NCBI GenBank assembly: GCA_029255685.2
Contig: CM055318.2
Location: forward strand, 9,429,001-9,493,000
Direction: 5' to 3'
From: Silene conica
Taxonomy: Eukaryota; Streptophyta; Magnoliopsida; Caryophyllales; Caryophyllaceae
DNA: 64,000 nt
How positions within the stretch are numbered: position 1 is the first letter of the stretch; each line of letters starts with the position of its first letter. Below are positions 22,672 to 44,204 of the stretch, piece by piece. The notes beneath the pieces are model-generated. The model had not been told where the DNA came from. It saw only the letters and a list, made by a program, of their open reading frames with translations, and ran no database searches. The translations under genes and the position numbers were made by a program.

Positions 22672-24604
22672 TTAAACATTAACAGCCTCCTCCACAGCCT
22701 GCTCGCCGCCAGAATGCCGAGTGGAAGAGGAACCCGCCTCAGCAGCAGTATCAATAATCTGGTCCTGGAAAATGCCAACTGGAGCAGGAGACCCTGGGTG
22801 AGCGCTCTGTACCTCGGGCGAGCCTGGAATCGGAGAGCGGAGGGATCCATCAGGATTAAGATCAGAAAAGTCTGGAAGCACGGGATGAACAGGGAACATC
22901 TGCTCCATGAGCTTCTTCTCATCCTCCAGGCTCCACTTAGTATGCTCCCCCTCCCTAAATTCTTCCATGCAGGCTATCCTTGCCTCCAGGGAGGAGAAAG
23001 TAGCCATGTCATACAGAAGCTTGGACAGGTTCTTCTTCTTGATCACCACAGCCTTTAGCCGCGCCTCCTGCTCCCTGTGTTGCTCAGCCAGGGCCTCATC
23101 CTTCTCTCTACACAGCTCAGCAAGGGCTTCGTCCCTCTTCCTGCCTTGCTCCGCCAGGGCATCCTCCAACTCCTTCACCCTTACCTGGCAGCGGGCCAGC
23201 TCCTCCGACTTTCTCACCCTGAGCCCTCTCTCGGCATCCAACCCGGTCTGGGCCTCCTGAAACGCAGTCTCAGCCTCGCCGCACCCCATCAGCATCTTCT
23301 GGAAACCCTGAAGGAGGGATCCAGAGGCGATATCAGTCGACCAAAACGAAGACACAAATAAGCATAAGGGAAAAAGGGAGGGGGAAAACTCACCGAGAAG
23401 ACGTCCTCTGCGGCCTGGCGCCACATCGGCATCACAGGCTGACCCTTCAACAGAGCCTTGGAGCCGGGAGTCAGAAGGCGGCTCATAGCAGGCCATGGGT
23501 CCTCCTCCAAAGCACAGCTGAAACCCTCTGGTAAGCGAATGACATCCTCGCTCAGGTCCTCTATGATGGGAGCAGCAGACTTCTTGGCCAGGACGGTAGA
23601 AGTAGAAGCTTTGTTGCGGGTCCTGAAAGAAACTGCAGGAGGAGGAGGACAAAAGGGGGTGACAGAGGGAGACGACTCAGCAGGAGCAGGCAGAGCGGCT
23701 TTCTTAGGAACAGGCAACGGTTCCCCAGACTCTAGCTTCCTTTTCGACAGAGGTTTCACCGATGAGACCATCATCATATTTCTGCGCTCGGCAAGCAGCT
23801 CTGTGGGCGTCTTCTTTGTCTGAGTTGAGCTAGTAGACATCTCTGCGGGTTCTTCCTGGGCGAATAAGGTGTTGAAACAGCGGGCGTCAGCGTCCAGTCT
23901 AAATAATTTGTTATAAGTCTCGTTGATGTCAGCAGAGAGAACCAATTCTTTCACACCTGCGCAGGAAAAAGCGTAAGGGCGTGATCAGTAACGAGAACGA
24001 AAGACAGAAGAAAGAAACTGCCAGTACCTTTGCTGTCCTTAATAGGGTCCTGGAAGATATAATCGGTAGGCGCAGGAAGGGAGTCCACTCGTACATAGAC
24101 GAACTGTGTTGACCATCCAGCATCCTTGGCCTTCTTTGGAAGGATGATGGGAAGGTCAATCCTGGAATGAGCTCGAAGGGTATATTGGGCATCGCCCAGG
24201 CCCCTGACCGCATAAAAGTGGGCCAAGTCCCCTAAGGAGATGTCAATGGAATGGCGGCTGCTTAACATGGAAAGGGAGAGAAGAATCCTCCACGCATGGG
24301 GATTTATTTGCCAGACGGGGAGTTTTGAGTGGCGAAGAAACTCTTGCACGAGGGAAGGGAACGGGAAAGATAAACCCAGGGAGAATGGGTACAGGTAAAA
24401 GGTAGTCCACCCCGGGCAGTGCGCATCAGGCGCTTGTCCAGGGCGGGGGACGATCATGTCAACATTTTTATCAAAAGGGAAGAAATCCCTAACCACAGAA
24501 GGATCTACCAAGGTAAAACAAGAATCGACGCGGTATTTGCTATGCAGCACGGGGCGTTCAGAAAATGTGTTCGAAGCCATTAATAATGCGAAAAGAAGAA
24601 TCAC
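22672..24604 (-). CDS. Antisense open region of the Tat element (aORF)
   Basis: Long open blocks run on the strand opposite to gag-pol, between integrase and the 3' LTR. The first block begins with a Met at 24602-24604 and contains FPFPSLVQEFLRHSKLPVWQ and NPHAWRILLSL, close to the plant 'putative gypsy type transposon' family (Pfam PF04195, from memory). The later block is rich in heptads (KSEELARCQVRVKELEDALA, EALAEQHREQEARLKAVV) and should form a coiled coil. The gaps between blocks look like GT-AG introns. Antisense ORFs of this kind are known from Tat elements such as Grande and Retand; their role is unknown. Transcription would start near the 3' LTR. Confidence 0.75.
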
Positions 24605-24973
24605 GAAAGGATCGTACCTCGGCGAAGAAAGAAGGAAGAAACGGGTGACAAGATCGGAAGTTGAAGAAGTTGGAGAGAGAAAGAGAAAGGGTAAAAAGAG
24701 GGAAGGTGAAAGACGAATGATAAAAGTAATAAAGGATGAAGGGGGTTTAAATAAGGAAGGTAAAATTCGAATTTCGAACGAGGTGGGGGACAGTTGGCAA
24801 ACAGTTAGCGCGCATTAAAGGAAGCACTCACCAAGATTGAAACACGTCACATTAACGTCTCATCAACTGCCAACCCTACCCGATGTTTCTGCAGGAAGTC
24901 CGCATCGAAGTCCTGGACCCGATATCTGTAGGAGTTCTTGCACAAACATATTTCTGCAAGAACTGGGGGCTAA

Positions 24974-25607
24974 TGTTATGCCCTAAAATTACCATTTTAT
25001 AGGTTAACACGTGGCACTACGTGATTGGGAGCAAAGTGTACATTGGATACCAAAGTCAATGGGATAAAGGAAATATGAAGTCAATACAAGGGGAAGATTG
25101 TAGAGGAAGGAGAAGGACGGCGTACACGAGGAAGAAAAAAAGGTTAAAAGAAGCGAGACTCGAGGTTACCTTAAATGGCCACACACCAGGTCTCCGTCAG
25201 AAAAAGCAAGCAGGAAGAAGGCACCCAAAATTGATAAAAGAAAGAGAAGAGACCCGTTGGATTGGACTCTAATCCAACGGTCCATAGAATTAAGCTTCTA
25301 TATATATGCAAACATTGTACATGTAAAAGGCATTCATTATACACTCAGCACACACAAAACACTAGAAAAACCCTAAGAAATACTTGTAATCGCATATACA
25401 TCCTGAAGGATAATTCTAGTAGAAATTGGAGGAAACATCCCTCCCGCAGTTTTTCCCTAAGGGATTTCTGCGTCATCAATCTGCTTCTCTTCCACACTTC
25501 TTCTCTTTATACTGCTACAATACTTAGTTCATCCGCTAAATCATATTCTTGGCTTGGAATCACTATAACCTCATAAAATCTACCTTAGGTAAATTTTGAC
25601 CTAAACA
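24974..25607 (+). repeat. 3' LTR of the Tat element
   Basis: This 634 bp copy of the LTR runs from TGTTATGCCC to GACCTAAACA and is followed by the TTTAC target duplication. The purine-rich AACTGGGGGC immediately upstream fits a polypurine tract. Near-identity to the 5' LTR shows a recent insertion. Confidence 0.95.
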
Positions 25608-25953
25608 TTTACGTTCATTGCGAAAAATGTTTACAATTGAGTATAATTTTCATTATATTTATTAAAATATTTTTAAATGTAGAGCTAATTAAAGTGAGTG
25701 TCTACAAATCACAATGTTTAACATTTACGTAAAAACAATGTTTTGAGAAAATTATAAAACTTAGACCATTAAATCCATTAAGAAAAATATATTTGAAATA
25801 GTCATTGTATTTATTAAAAGCAAAACTTAAAAAACCTACTAAGAAAAAGTTTTCTCGGGTGAGAATAAAAGAAATTATATTGCGAGAAATTGAATATATG
25901 TGAGATTTTGATAAGTTTAAATAGTATGATAAATTGATAACGATTAACGAGTA

Positions 25954-26212
25954 CTTCCTCCATTTTTATCTAAATACAAGATTTGCTTTTTGTACACTAT
26001 TCACCAATCAACTTTCAATCTCATTTTTCTCTCAATACGTAAGAAAAAATATATTCATGTGGGGTCTTGTTTAATTCGTCTTTACGAGTACATTGATAAT
26101 ATATAACTTTTATAATTTTTACAAATACGTAGTTAAAGATATGAAGAACGCAAAACTTGCGTTGGCAAACGTGAATAAAGCAAATCTTGTATTTGGATAA
26201 AAATGGAGGAAG
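25954..26212. mobile_element. Stowaway MITE, 259 bp family, copy 1
   Basis: The ends CTTCCTCCATTTTTATCTAA and (reverse complement) CTTCCTCCATTTTTATCCAA form the inverted repeat, with TA on both flanks (25952-25953 and 26213-26214). The second copy at 28000-28258 is the same length, inverted, and about 95% similar by eye. No coding capacity. Confidence 0.85.
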
Positions 26213-26563
26213 TATGTCTTTAGAGTAGATATGTACGCAGTGAATCAACGATCGCGATTGCATTTGAATAATCAAGTCAACAGTACTGATTATTAATTAA
26301 TAGAGTAATATAAACGACATGAAAAAGTTGAGAACATGTTACATTTTTATTTAATATCTTTAATGAAATATGTATTCGTCAAATATAAAATATTGATTAT
26401 AACTAACTATTTTTAATTAAATATTTTATATGTTCTCTTTTATATCCTTTGAAATTAAACCTCAAGAAATAATATTTGAGAAAGTTTAACCAATTTATTT
26501 ACGGGTAAATTCTTAAACATCATTATATATACTTCTTCCTCGTTAATAGTTTATATTTAAACC

Positions 26564-26651
26564 GAGTGCTCTTGATCTAGTAGAGTCCGGGTTGCCTCAA
26601 ATCATCGCGTCCGAGGAGGATCAAACGGACCTCCTCGTCATCAAAAAAAAA
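26564..26651 (+). repeat. Possible truncated SINE-like insert
   Basis: A GC-richer block (GAGTCCGGGTTGCCTCAAAT, GGACCTCCTCGTCATC) ends in an A-run at 26642-26652 and is bordered by AGTTTATATTT upstream and AGTGTATATTT downstream, which could be a diverged target duplication. It has no clear A/B boxes. The assignment is tentative. Confidence 0.35.
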
Positions 26652-26834
26652 AGTGTATATTTGTTTTATTTACTCCTTACGAAATAAGGCAAGCTAAGTG
26701 TAAGAGTAGTAGTTATTGTTTAAAAAACCCTGCAAATTTCTTAATAGATTGTATGTTTGACACATAACACAAGCAAGTTGAGTTTAGACACTATATATAT
26801 ATATATATATATTCGATAAATAAATATTCAGTTG

Positions 26835-27345
26835 GTCTTGCTTGTGACGGGTCGGGTGGAGAGATGAATAATGACACTCACAAAATGAATAGGGGATAAG
26901 GTGGAGCTACCCTCATGTGCTTCCCTCTCTCTCTAACACAAATTCTTATTTGCAACGGCACTATCCGTCGCAAGTTTGTGACGGATACCGTTTCCTCTCA
27001 CAAAATACCCACTTTTTCTCTCTCTCTGACACTATTCATGTGGTCCCCTTTCTCCACTAACTCATTTTGTATCCATTTTATCTCACAAAATATCCGTCAC
27101 AAATGATGACCCGTCTTAAGAAAAACGGACTGCTTCTCTAAATGGGCATTTTGTGAGACAAAATGGTATCGTCACTCCGAACTGACGGATATCTCCGGTC
27201 TTCTTTGAGAATTTGCAAAATGAATAGGGGGGACAAGTGGAGCTACCCTCATGTGCTTCCCTCTCTCCTCTAAATGAGCATTTTGTGAGACAAAATGGTA
27301 TCCGTCACTCCGAAGTGACGGATATCTCCCGTCTTCTTTGAGAAT
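26835..27345. repeat. Nested GACGG foldback elements (families B and C)
   Basis: The outer unit (GGTCTTGCTTGTGACGGGTC, CACTCACAAAATGAATAGGG, CATGTGCTTCCCTC, GCATTTTGTGAGACAAAATGG, TGACGGATATCTCC) is interrupted by a second element at about 26928-27120 (CTTATTTGCAACGGCACTATCC ... ATATCCGTCACAAATGATGACC) that recurs inverted at 44205-44390. Part of the outer unit is then repeated at 27215-27345. The outer unit also recurs, inverted and uninterrupted, at 60550-60725. All arms carry GACGG motifs in inverted arrangement, so these are non-coding foldback-type elements. Confidence 0.6.
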
Positions 27346-27528
27346 TTATGATAAATATTATGTTATACTAAACAAAATTAAAAATTACATAAAATCGTAT
27401 TCACGTCATTTTGAACAAATATATATTAATTTATTTGAAACATAACGTATCGTGAAATGATCATATAAGGTGCGAACTTAACTTTGATTGTTGCATTGTT
27501 CCAATAAATTTTATTTTAATTAATGATA

Positions 27529-27823
27529 CTCCCTCCTATTCGGAATAAGTGTCACATTTCGGGTTGGGCACGAGAATTAAGGAATTCATTTGTTTAATGT
27601 AAAGTAATGTGTGGGGTGGGAAGATTGGAGAGAGGGAATGTATTATTGATTATTATTGTGAGTAGAGGTGATTAAAATAAGTAGTGTTGTGGGGTAAGGT
27701 GGGGTATTATTGTGGGTTAGAGTGAATAAAATAAGTATAAACAATGTCCCAAAATGGAATATGTGACAATTACGTGAATAGACGAAAACGGCAAATGTGA
27801 CAGTTATTCAGAATAGGAGGGAG
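27529..27823. mobile_element. Stowaway MITE, 295 bp family, copy 2
   Basis: It has the same 295 bp length and TA flanks (27527-27528 and 27824-27825) as copy 1 at 13876-14170, in inverted orientation. By eye the two copies are identical base for base. It is non-coding and would need a mariner-type transposase supplied elsewhere. Confidence 0.9.
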
Positions 27824-27999
27824 TATTTGATTAGTTACAAATTTTATTTATAAAAGTTGACTATGCATAATTAATTATCACATATTAGTTCTAATTACAA
27901 TTATATTTATTTTATTTTAAAACATTGAAGTTAAACTTTAAAAAAATTAATTTATTTTTATTTACAAGTAAAAATATTAAATGCCATATATGAATTATA

Positions 28000-28258
28000 C
28001 TTCCTCCATTTTTATCCAAATACCATATTTGCTTTATTCACGTTTGTCAACGCAAGTTTTGCGTGTTTCATATCTTTAACTACGTATTTGTAAAAATTAT
28101 AAAAGTTATATATTTTCAATGTACTCGTAAAGACGAATTAAACAAGACCCCACATGAATATATTTTTTCTTACGTATTGAAAGAAAATTGAGATTGAAAG
28201 TTGATTGGTGAATAGTGTACAAAAAGCAAATATGGTATTTGGATAAAAATGGAGGAAG
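28000..28258. mobile_element. Stowaway MITE, 259 bp family, copy 2
   Basis: This is the inverted partner of 25954-26212, with TA flanks at 27998-27999 and 28259-28260. About a dozen differences separate the two copies, so they moved longer ago than the 295 bp pair. Confidence 0.85.
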
Positions 28259-28417
28259 TACTTTATAGTATTATTTTTCTTCAATTGTAATAATAAAATT
28301 TTAAAACATGCCACACGAAACGCAATGTATTGCCTACTTATATAAGTGTACATAACCCACGAGGATGTGCGCATGTGCCTATTTTGGGCAATCGGACTCT
28401 CGTCCTTTCACTTTCTA

Positions 28418-29467
28418 CTAGTTTTATACCCGTACAATAAATATACGGTTCTATTTTTAAATATTGGTTACTAATAAATATGTGACTAATTAATACAAAT
28501 ATAATTCAAAATAAAAATTATGTAGATAATATATAAATTATTATGAATCATGAATTACTAAAATAAACTATTTTTTTGCTATAAAATCCGCCCTATTTCA
28601 TTACTAATGTAAAAGACAAATTTTATTTGTTATGGTTTCAGAATTAACGGATTTTTTATCAGAAATATTGATCCCGTGTTTTTTTTTTTACCTATTTCGG
28701 CTACTTGTGTGTTCTTTATAGTTGTCAATTATTTGATTATTATCAATATCGTCTCAATCTCTTAGGAGTAGATCTACATGAATAAGATTAATTTGCGGTT
28801 TTTTTAGCATAATAAAGTTATAATTTTCAGATTTTCAGTTTATTTTCAGTATTTTATTCCATTATTTTATTAGTATTAGTATTATAATTAGTATTATCAT
28901 TAATCGTTAATATACAACCTGATTAATAAGCGTAATATCCCCACCTGAATAATTTTTAGTTGACTTTGAGTTATTTAGGCTGGAATTCCCATTTTGTTTA
29001 TTTTTTGTGTTGATTTTCAGTTTTTTTTTTCTAATATACAGGATTTTTATTACGACATTGGCGAAAACGTAATAATTTTGATATATTGGACCGTTGTATA
29101 TCGTATTTTACCGTATTTTATTTTGCTTGGTATCTTAATTTATATTTGATTTGATTAGAAAATTGAATAATATAATGTAATTTAATTTTTGGACCGTAAT
29201 TATTTTTTCGTGTTTGTAATTTTTTGTTTTTCGAATTTGATTTTTATATTTGAACCGTTTTATATCGTATTTTATTGACACGTTGTATATTGTTATTTAT
29301 ATTTTCGAGGAACAATGATTTGATCGTATCGTATTTTATTATAACAATGACGAAATGTGAATTTAGGAGAGAAGGAAATTAAATCAAACTGAAGTTAGTG
29401 GGAAGTTTTTTTTTCTTATTTCAATGAACCAATCAGAATGAGTTAAATTCTACTCCTTTTATAGAGA
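28418..29467 (-). mobile_element. Non-autonomous Helitron
   Basis: Read on the minus strand it begins, after an A, with TCTCTATAAAAGGAGTAGAA and ends with a short hairpin (CCGTA..TACGG) followed by ATAAAACTAG and a T. TC start, hairpin, CTRR end and insertion between A and T are the Helitron diagnostics. The 5' end matches that of 58875-59537 (TCTCTATACTATAAAAGGAA). The interior shows no Rep/helicase coding, so it depends on an autonomous relative. Confidence 0.8.
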
Positions 29468-30370
29468 TAGATACCATCAATTATGCCGACTACCACCTAT
29501 CTTTGTCTTCTCCGGTCGACTCTCTTACCTCTCCCATTGAATGTATCTCGATTCGATCCGAATTAACTTTTTTTTAGGTGGTCACAATGAGATACTCTCG
29601 ATTCAATCCGAATTTTTTTATGTGGTCACAATGAGATACTCGTATATACTGTCATTCAAGAAACGCTTTAGAAAAGAAATAACACCCCTACAATCTTACC
29701 TAACGAGGGTCAAATTATAGAACTTCATCTTCCCATAAGCGTCTAAAAAATGGTGATCTATACTTAATTACTCGGTTACACCAATGCAATTGTTCAAACA
29801 CTGTTTAACCTCACATGTCAAATAACATTTCCCTTGGCATTATCATTCTTAAAATTCCGCCAAAAATAGTTTTATAACACAAATTTATTATGTTGCAAAA
29901 AAAAAAAACCAGAACTTGCAACCATTCGTTAACATGTTTTACGGAATAGTTTTAAATCACCAACGCTAGTACGCTTCTACTAGACCAACATATTTTCGTA
30001 AAGGTCCTGTAAATACTCTTGCCACTAAAAACGATTATGATAAAGAAACGGGAAACAAGTAGACGCTAATCGAAAGGAAAAAGGCACACAAACCATTCAG
30101 AAACTGCAAGCTTATGATACAAGGTAGGACAAATAAAATAGGAAATCAGCTCCGGAAACTGGTACAAATGAAAGCCTTGAAATTTGAATACACAGAAGAA
30201 CAAAAGGTGTCGATGTTTGGTTGTATAAATTGTCTAATCAAACCTAAAATCTTGAACAAACTTAAAAGCAAATAATGGAAAATTAGTTTGTTTTTGGAAT
30301 CAGTTTGATGAACCAAAGATGACACAATGTAAGATGATTGCCCGATTTGCCTCTCTACCACATGGATCGA
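29468..30370. other. Downstream flank of the casein kinase gene
   Basis: No gene is visible. Two tandem copies of an approximately 46 bp unit (CGATTC(G/A)ATCCGAATT ... GTGGTCACAATGAGATACTC) lie at about 29550-29642. The region next to 30371 should hold the 3' UTR of the kinase gene; I could not pick a poly(A) site. Confidence 0.5.
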
Positions 30371-41128
<10,758 letters not shown>

Positions 41129-41740
41129 CAAATTATTTAAGGATGTGTTTTATTTGGTTAACGCTGTTAAAGGGTCTCTTTCTTCATATTTAGACGAGAC
41201 GTATTTTGTGACTCTAAACTCTAAACTACGAACTATGACCATACTGCCAGCCTACCTGCTTCACTGCTTCCAGCTAGGTTTTTTCGTTTCATGTTTTTTA
41301 CCTTTTTCTCTCATTGATTTTTTAATCCACAATAATTTGTATTTTACGAGTTAAAAAGTAATGATTTTTTTATTTTTTATCAAATTTATCAACTAAATAG
41401 GACAATTTTTTTCAATTTTTTTTTTTTTTTTTGAACTTGAAAGAAAGGTGCCTACAATTTTTTTCAAATTGTAATACTCAAAAAGTTGATCGATTTGAAA
41501 GAAATCGTCATTTCTTGGACTCTTAAACGAGTTATGCTATCTTGTTGCGTTAAAAAATTGCGTATTTCGTGCAGAATGTCAAACCTCATGGTACTACGTG
41601 AATATTTTCTGTTTCTTCATCAGTAACTCATTCTTACGATGAACTATCGATTTTATCTCTAAAATGAATTCAAATACTACCACACGTTAATAATAAAAGC
41701 AGACAATTTGGTATTTTGTGGACAATTTCTCATGTGATTA
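41129..41740. other. Upstream region of the kinase gene
   Basis: This should hold the promoter and 5' UTR of the minus-strand kinase gene. I see no convincing TATA box, and the region is T-rich in the plus orientation. No other gene is present. Confidence 0.4.
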
Positions 41741-41760
41741 GCTATCTATATACTTCCCCG

Positions 41761-41803
<43 letters not shown>

Positions 41804-41814
41804 TCTATATACTT
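41741..41814 (+). repeat. Tail-only retroposon insertion, CCCCG plus 39 A
   Basis: A 15 bp direct repeat GCTATCTATATACTT (41741-41755 and 41800-41814) flanks an insert that consists only of CCCCG and a run of 39 A. Flanking duplication plus poly(A) is the product of target-primed reverse transcription, so this is a retroposon truncated to its very tail. The long pure A-run suggests it is young. Confidence 0.85.
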
Positions 41815-41882
41815 TGTCTTACCTCCTTAACTAAGGATTTGTGTTTTTTTTATGTTTCACTAGTTTTTAACCATTCAAAGAT

Positions 41883-41923
41883 TACGAGTTGGTTGTCAAA
41901 AAAAAAAAGAGTACGAGTTGGTT
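41883..41923 (+). repeat. Tail-only retroposon insertion, GTC plus A-run
   Basis: The 12 bp repeat TACGAGTTGGTT (41883-41894 and 41912-41923) flanks a 17 bp insert GTC-A(11)-GAG. The GTC before the A-run equals the end of the long retroposon at 57027-58463 (CAGCTGTC then A-run), so both could come from one family. Confidence 0.7.
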
Positions 41924-42394
41924 AATCATTTGTTAGTCAATGAAAAGGCTAAATTTTTTTTAAAAAAAAGTAGGGTCATGTGTGGTGTCCATTCATGGAC
42001 GAGTTTTACTCTTTCATGGACGGAAATGACCATTTTATCTTTTTTATTATATCTTCCCAAATTTCATTTTCTCTCTCTCTATATTCAATTCCCTTGAGTT
42101 TCATGACTTGCCTCTCCCACTCTTGCCACCACCTTGTTACTGCCTTCCCCGGCCTCAGTCGCCAAACACCGCCTCCTTCCCTCGCTTCCTTGACAGACAA
42201 TGTACACCACACTAATGCCCGCCCTAGGTAGTTACCAATCTTACCATCCACAACCGTCAGCGTCGTCCTCTACCTCACTCTCATCGTCTGAGCTAGCTCC
42301 GCAATTGCAATTGCTCAACGAAAATAAAAAAAATAACTTGATCTATTAGAAATATTTAAGTTATTTAACAGCGTTACACAACAATATTTAATGA

Positions 42395-42738
42395 AAAGAT
42401 TAAGAACTTATCAAGAGCCATATAGTCATGAGATCCAACAACTCTAGTCCAGCTAGACGTATCATCACTCAAAAACCTTGCAGTCCCATAATCAGAAAGT
42501 CGAAGCTCAAACTCGTTATCGAGCAACACACGATTTATGGATATGTCACGGTGAACGATAGTCGATAGGTGAGGAGCAATCATGGTGTAAGTAAGGGAGA
42601 ACATGAGCCAAACCTTTACAACATCAAGCTTTTTTTCCTAGTTACAATTTGGCTTCATCACTGTACTAACACCTTTCCCAAACTACCTTTTTCGACATAG
42701 TCATAGACCAAGAATATAACTCCCTTCCTAGAAAACAA
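42395..42738 (-). pseudogene. Decayed LRR receptor-like kinase fragment
   Basis: Minus-strand frames show successive pieces of a plant receptor kinase domain: IFLVYDYVEKGSLGKVL (hinge and helix D), then, in another frame, YLHHDCSSPI, then IVHRDISINRVLLDNEFELR (catalytic loop), LSDYGTARFLSD (where DFG is expected, DYG is present) and a WTRVVGSHDYMALD segment in place of the usual GTFGYMAPE. The pieces are split by frameshifts and by stops after GKVLVQ. No LRR, transmembrane or N-lobe glycine loop was found nearby. It is probably a relic of a MIK2/LRR-XII-like receptor kinase and not a working gene. Confidence 0.82.
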
Positions 42739-44200
42739 TACGAATATAATTTGATAATTGATGTGCTAATGTAAAATAGTAGTCAATTCAAGCATAGTAG
42801 TATCTTCAACTAAGATATCTAATGACCAGTCAAACAATTAACGACAAGATAAAACAACAGTCAATTGAAGTAGTATCTTCTATAGTCGGAAGAGTAACTC
42901 CGTCGTTGAACATCTTACGATTCTAATCCTATTGTGGCAGGATCTAATCTAATTAACAATCGAAAAAAGAAGAATAAAGAAAAAAAATGTACAAAATAGA
43001 TCGAAGACGGGTTATCAAACTCTAATTCATTGATTTCATATAATATAATTAATAAAGATGTAAATCATAATTATTATTTGATCGATACGAGAACTATCAT
43101 CCATAGTTGTGCAATTTTGACGGATCTGATAAACTTGATTAACTTTGTGAGAGAGAGAATTAAATATTTTTGTAGGCAGACCGCAGATGGTATAAAATCG
43201 GAAAATAATGAAAAAAAGTTCACGAATGAGTAAAACTCGTACATAAATGAACAATTACGAAAAAGTATTCCCTTTATTGATGTTTTTTACGCTTAAACTA
43301 AGTAATTTCTCATCCTAATTCCTAACAACCAACATTCACCCGTTATATTTCTTAGTACGAAATCCCAATGACCACCTATCACAATTATCATCCTACGGCC
43401 TGCCGATGAATCTAATTCCCACGATACCTCCACCCCACCCATAGCCACCACTCTCTTCTTAAAAGATCATCTCATGCTCTCAAATCCCTCGCACCTTGCA
43501 ATACCCACATTGGCCAAAAAGCCTTTAACTAGGCCTTCTTAACTAACAGAGGTGTGATTGATGTATTTTTTTATTTATAGTCTCACAAGAGTACGAGTTA
43601 TCGTGTAACATGCGAGAGTCGAACCAAGGGACGGTAGCTATGGCTCTAGGACGGTTTAGTAAATCCTAGTTTAATTATAGCAAAACAATTTTGAGTTGGT
43701 TATGAGTAACTAAATTTTAAGCAATCACTAATAAAAACAAGCAAGAAAAAGAGTAGGAAGTCGGTATGTTAAAAGACTAAAGTAATCGGCTTTAGTAATG
43801 TGGGTTACAACTCATTTATGGTCACAACTAAAGGTAACACAATGGTAATATCGAGACAAACCCCCACCTCTCGATGTTGGACCAAACCTTAGGTGAGTTC
43901 GACTTGAAGTGGTACGGGGTGGAGAGATGTCATTGTGCAAGGATTTGCACACCATTGATGAGTTGATTTTCGGTGAGATGGATGATTGATGGGTGTGACA
44001 ATACGGGTTGGGTTAGGATTGTAAAAACCGGTGCAAGGTGGAGCTAGATCATTAATGGAGTTGTGTGTGTAGGAGAAGAGAGTAAGTTTTAATGGAGGAA
44101 TAAAAAGAGAAAGAGGGGTTATAAATTTATTTACTTACTTAGTAGATAGCCGATCATAATTATAATAAAAGCGACGAAAGAAATTAGTTAATTATATTGT
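42739..44200. other. Gene-free stretch between the kinase relic and the foldback cluster
   Basis: I see no intact gene, RNA gene or bounded element. A block around 43565-44090 is less AT-rich and carries phrases such as GGTGAGTTCGACTTGAAGTG, but no protein match could be recognised. It may be a decayed retroelement interior. Confidence 0.4.
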
Positions 44201-44204
44201 AGTA

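Larger units (their letters stand above)
14425..25607 (+). mobile_element. Ty3/gypsy LTR retrotransposon, Tat lineage, with nested insertion
   Basis: The element has LTRs of 636 and 634 bp, TG...CA ends, a 5 bp target duplication TTTAC (14420-14424 and 25608-25612), a primer site for tRNA-Lys and a purine-rich tract just before the 3' LTR. Parts in order are gag, protease, reverse transcriptase, RNase H, a second RNase H-like domain and integrase, the gypsy order. The second RNase H and an antisense open region after integrase mark the Tat lineage. The LTRs differ by about four substitutions and one 2 bp indel (about 0.6%), which suggests an age of a few hundred thousand years under usual plant rates. 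The element looks broken: besides a nested solo LTR its coding part is interrupted in roughly four places. Without the insertion it is about 10.2 kb. Confidence 0.95.
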
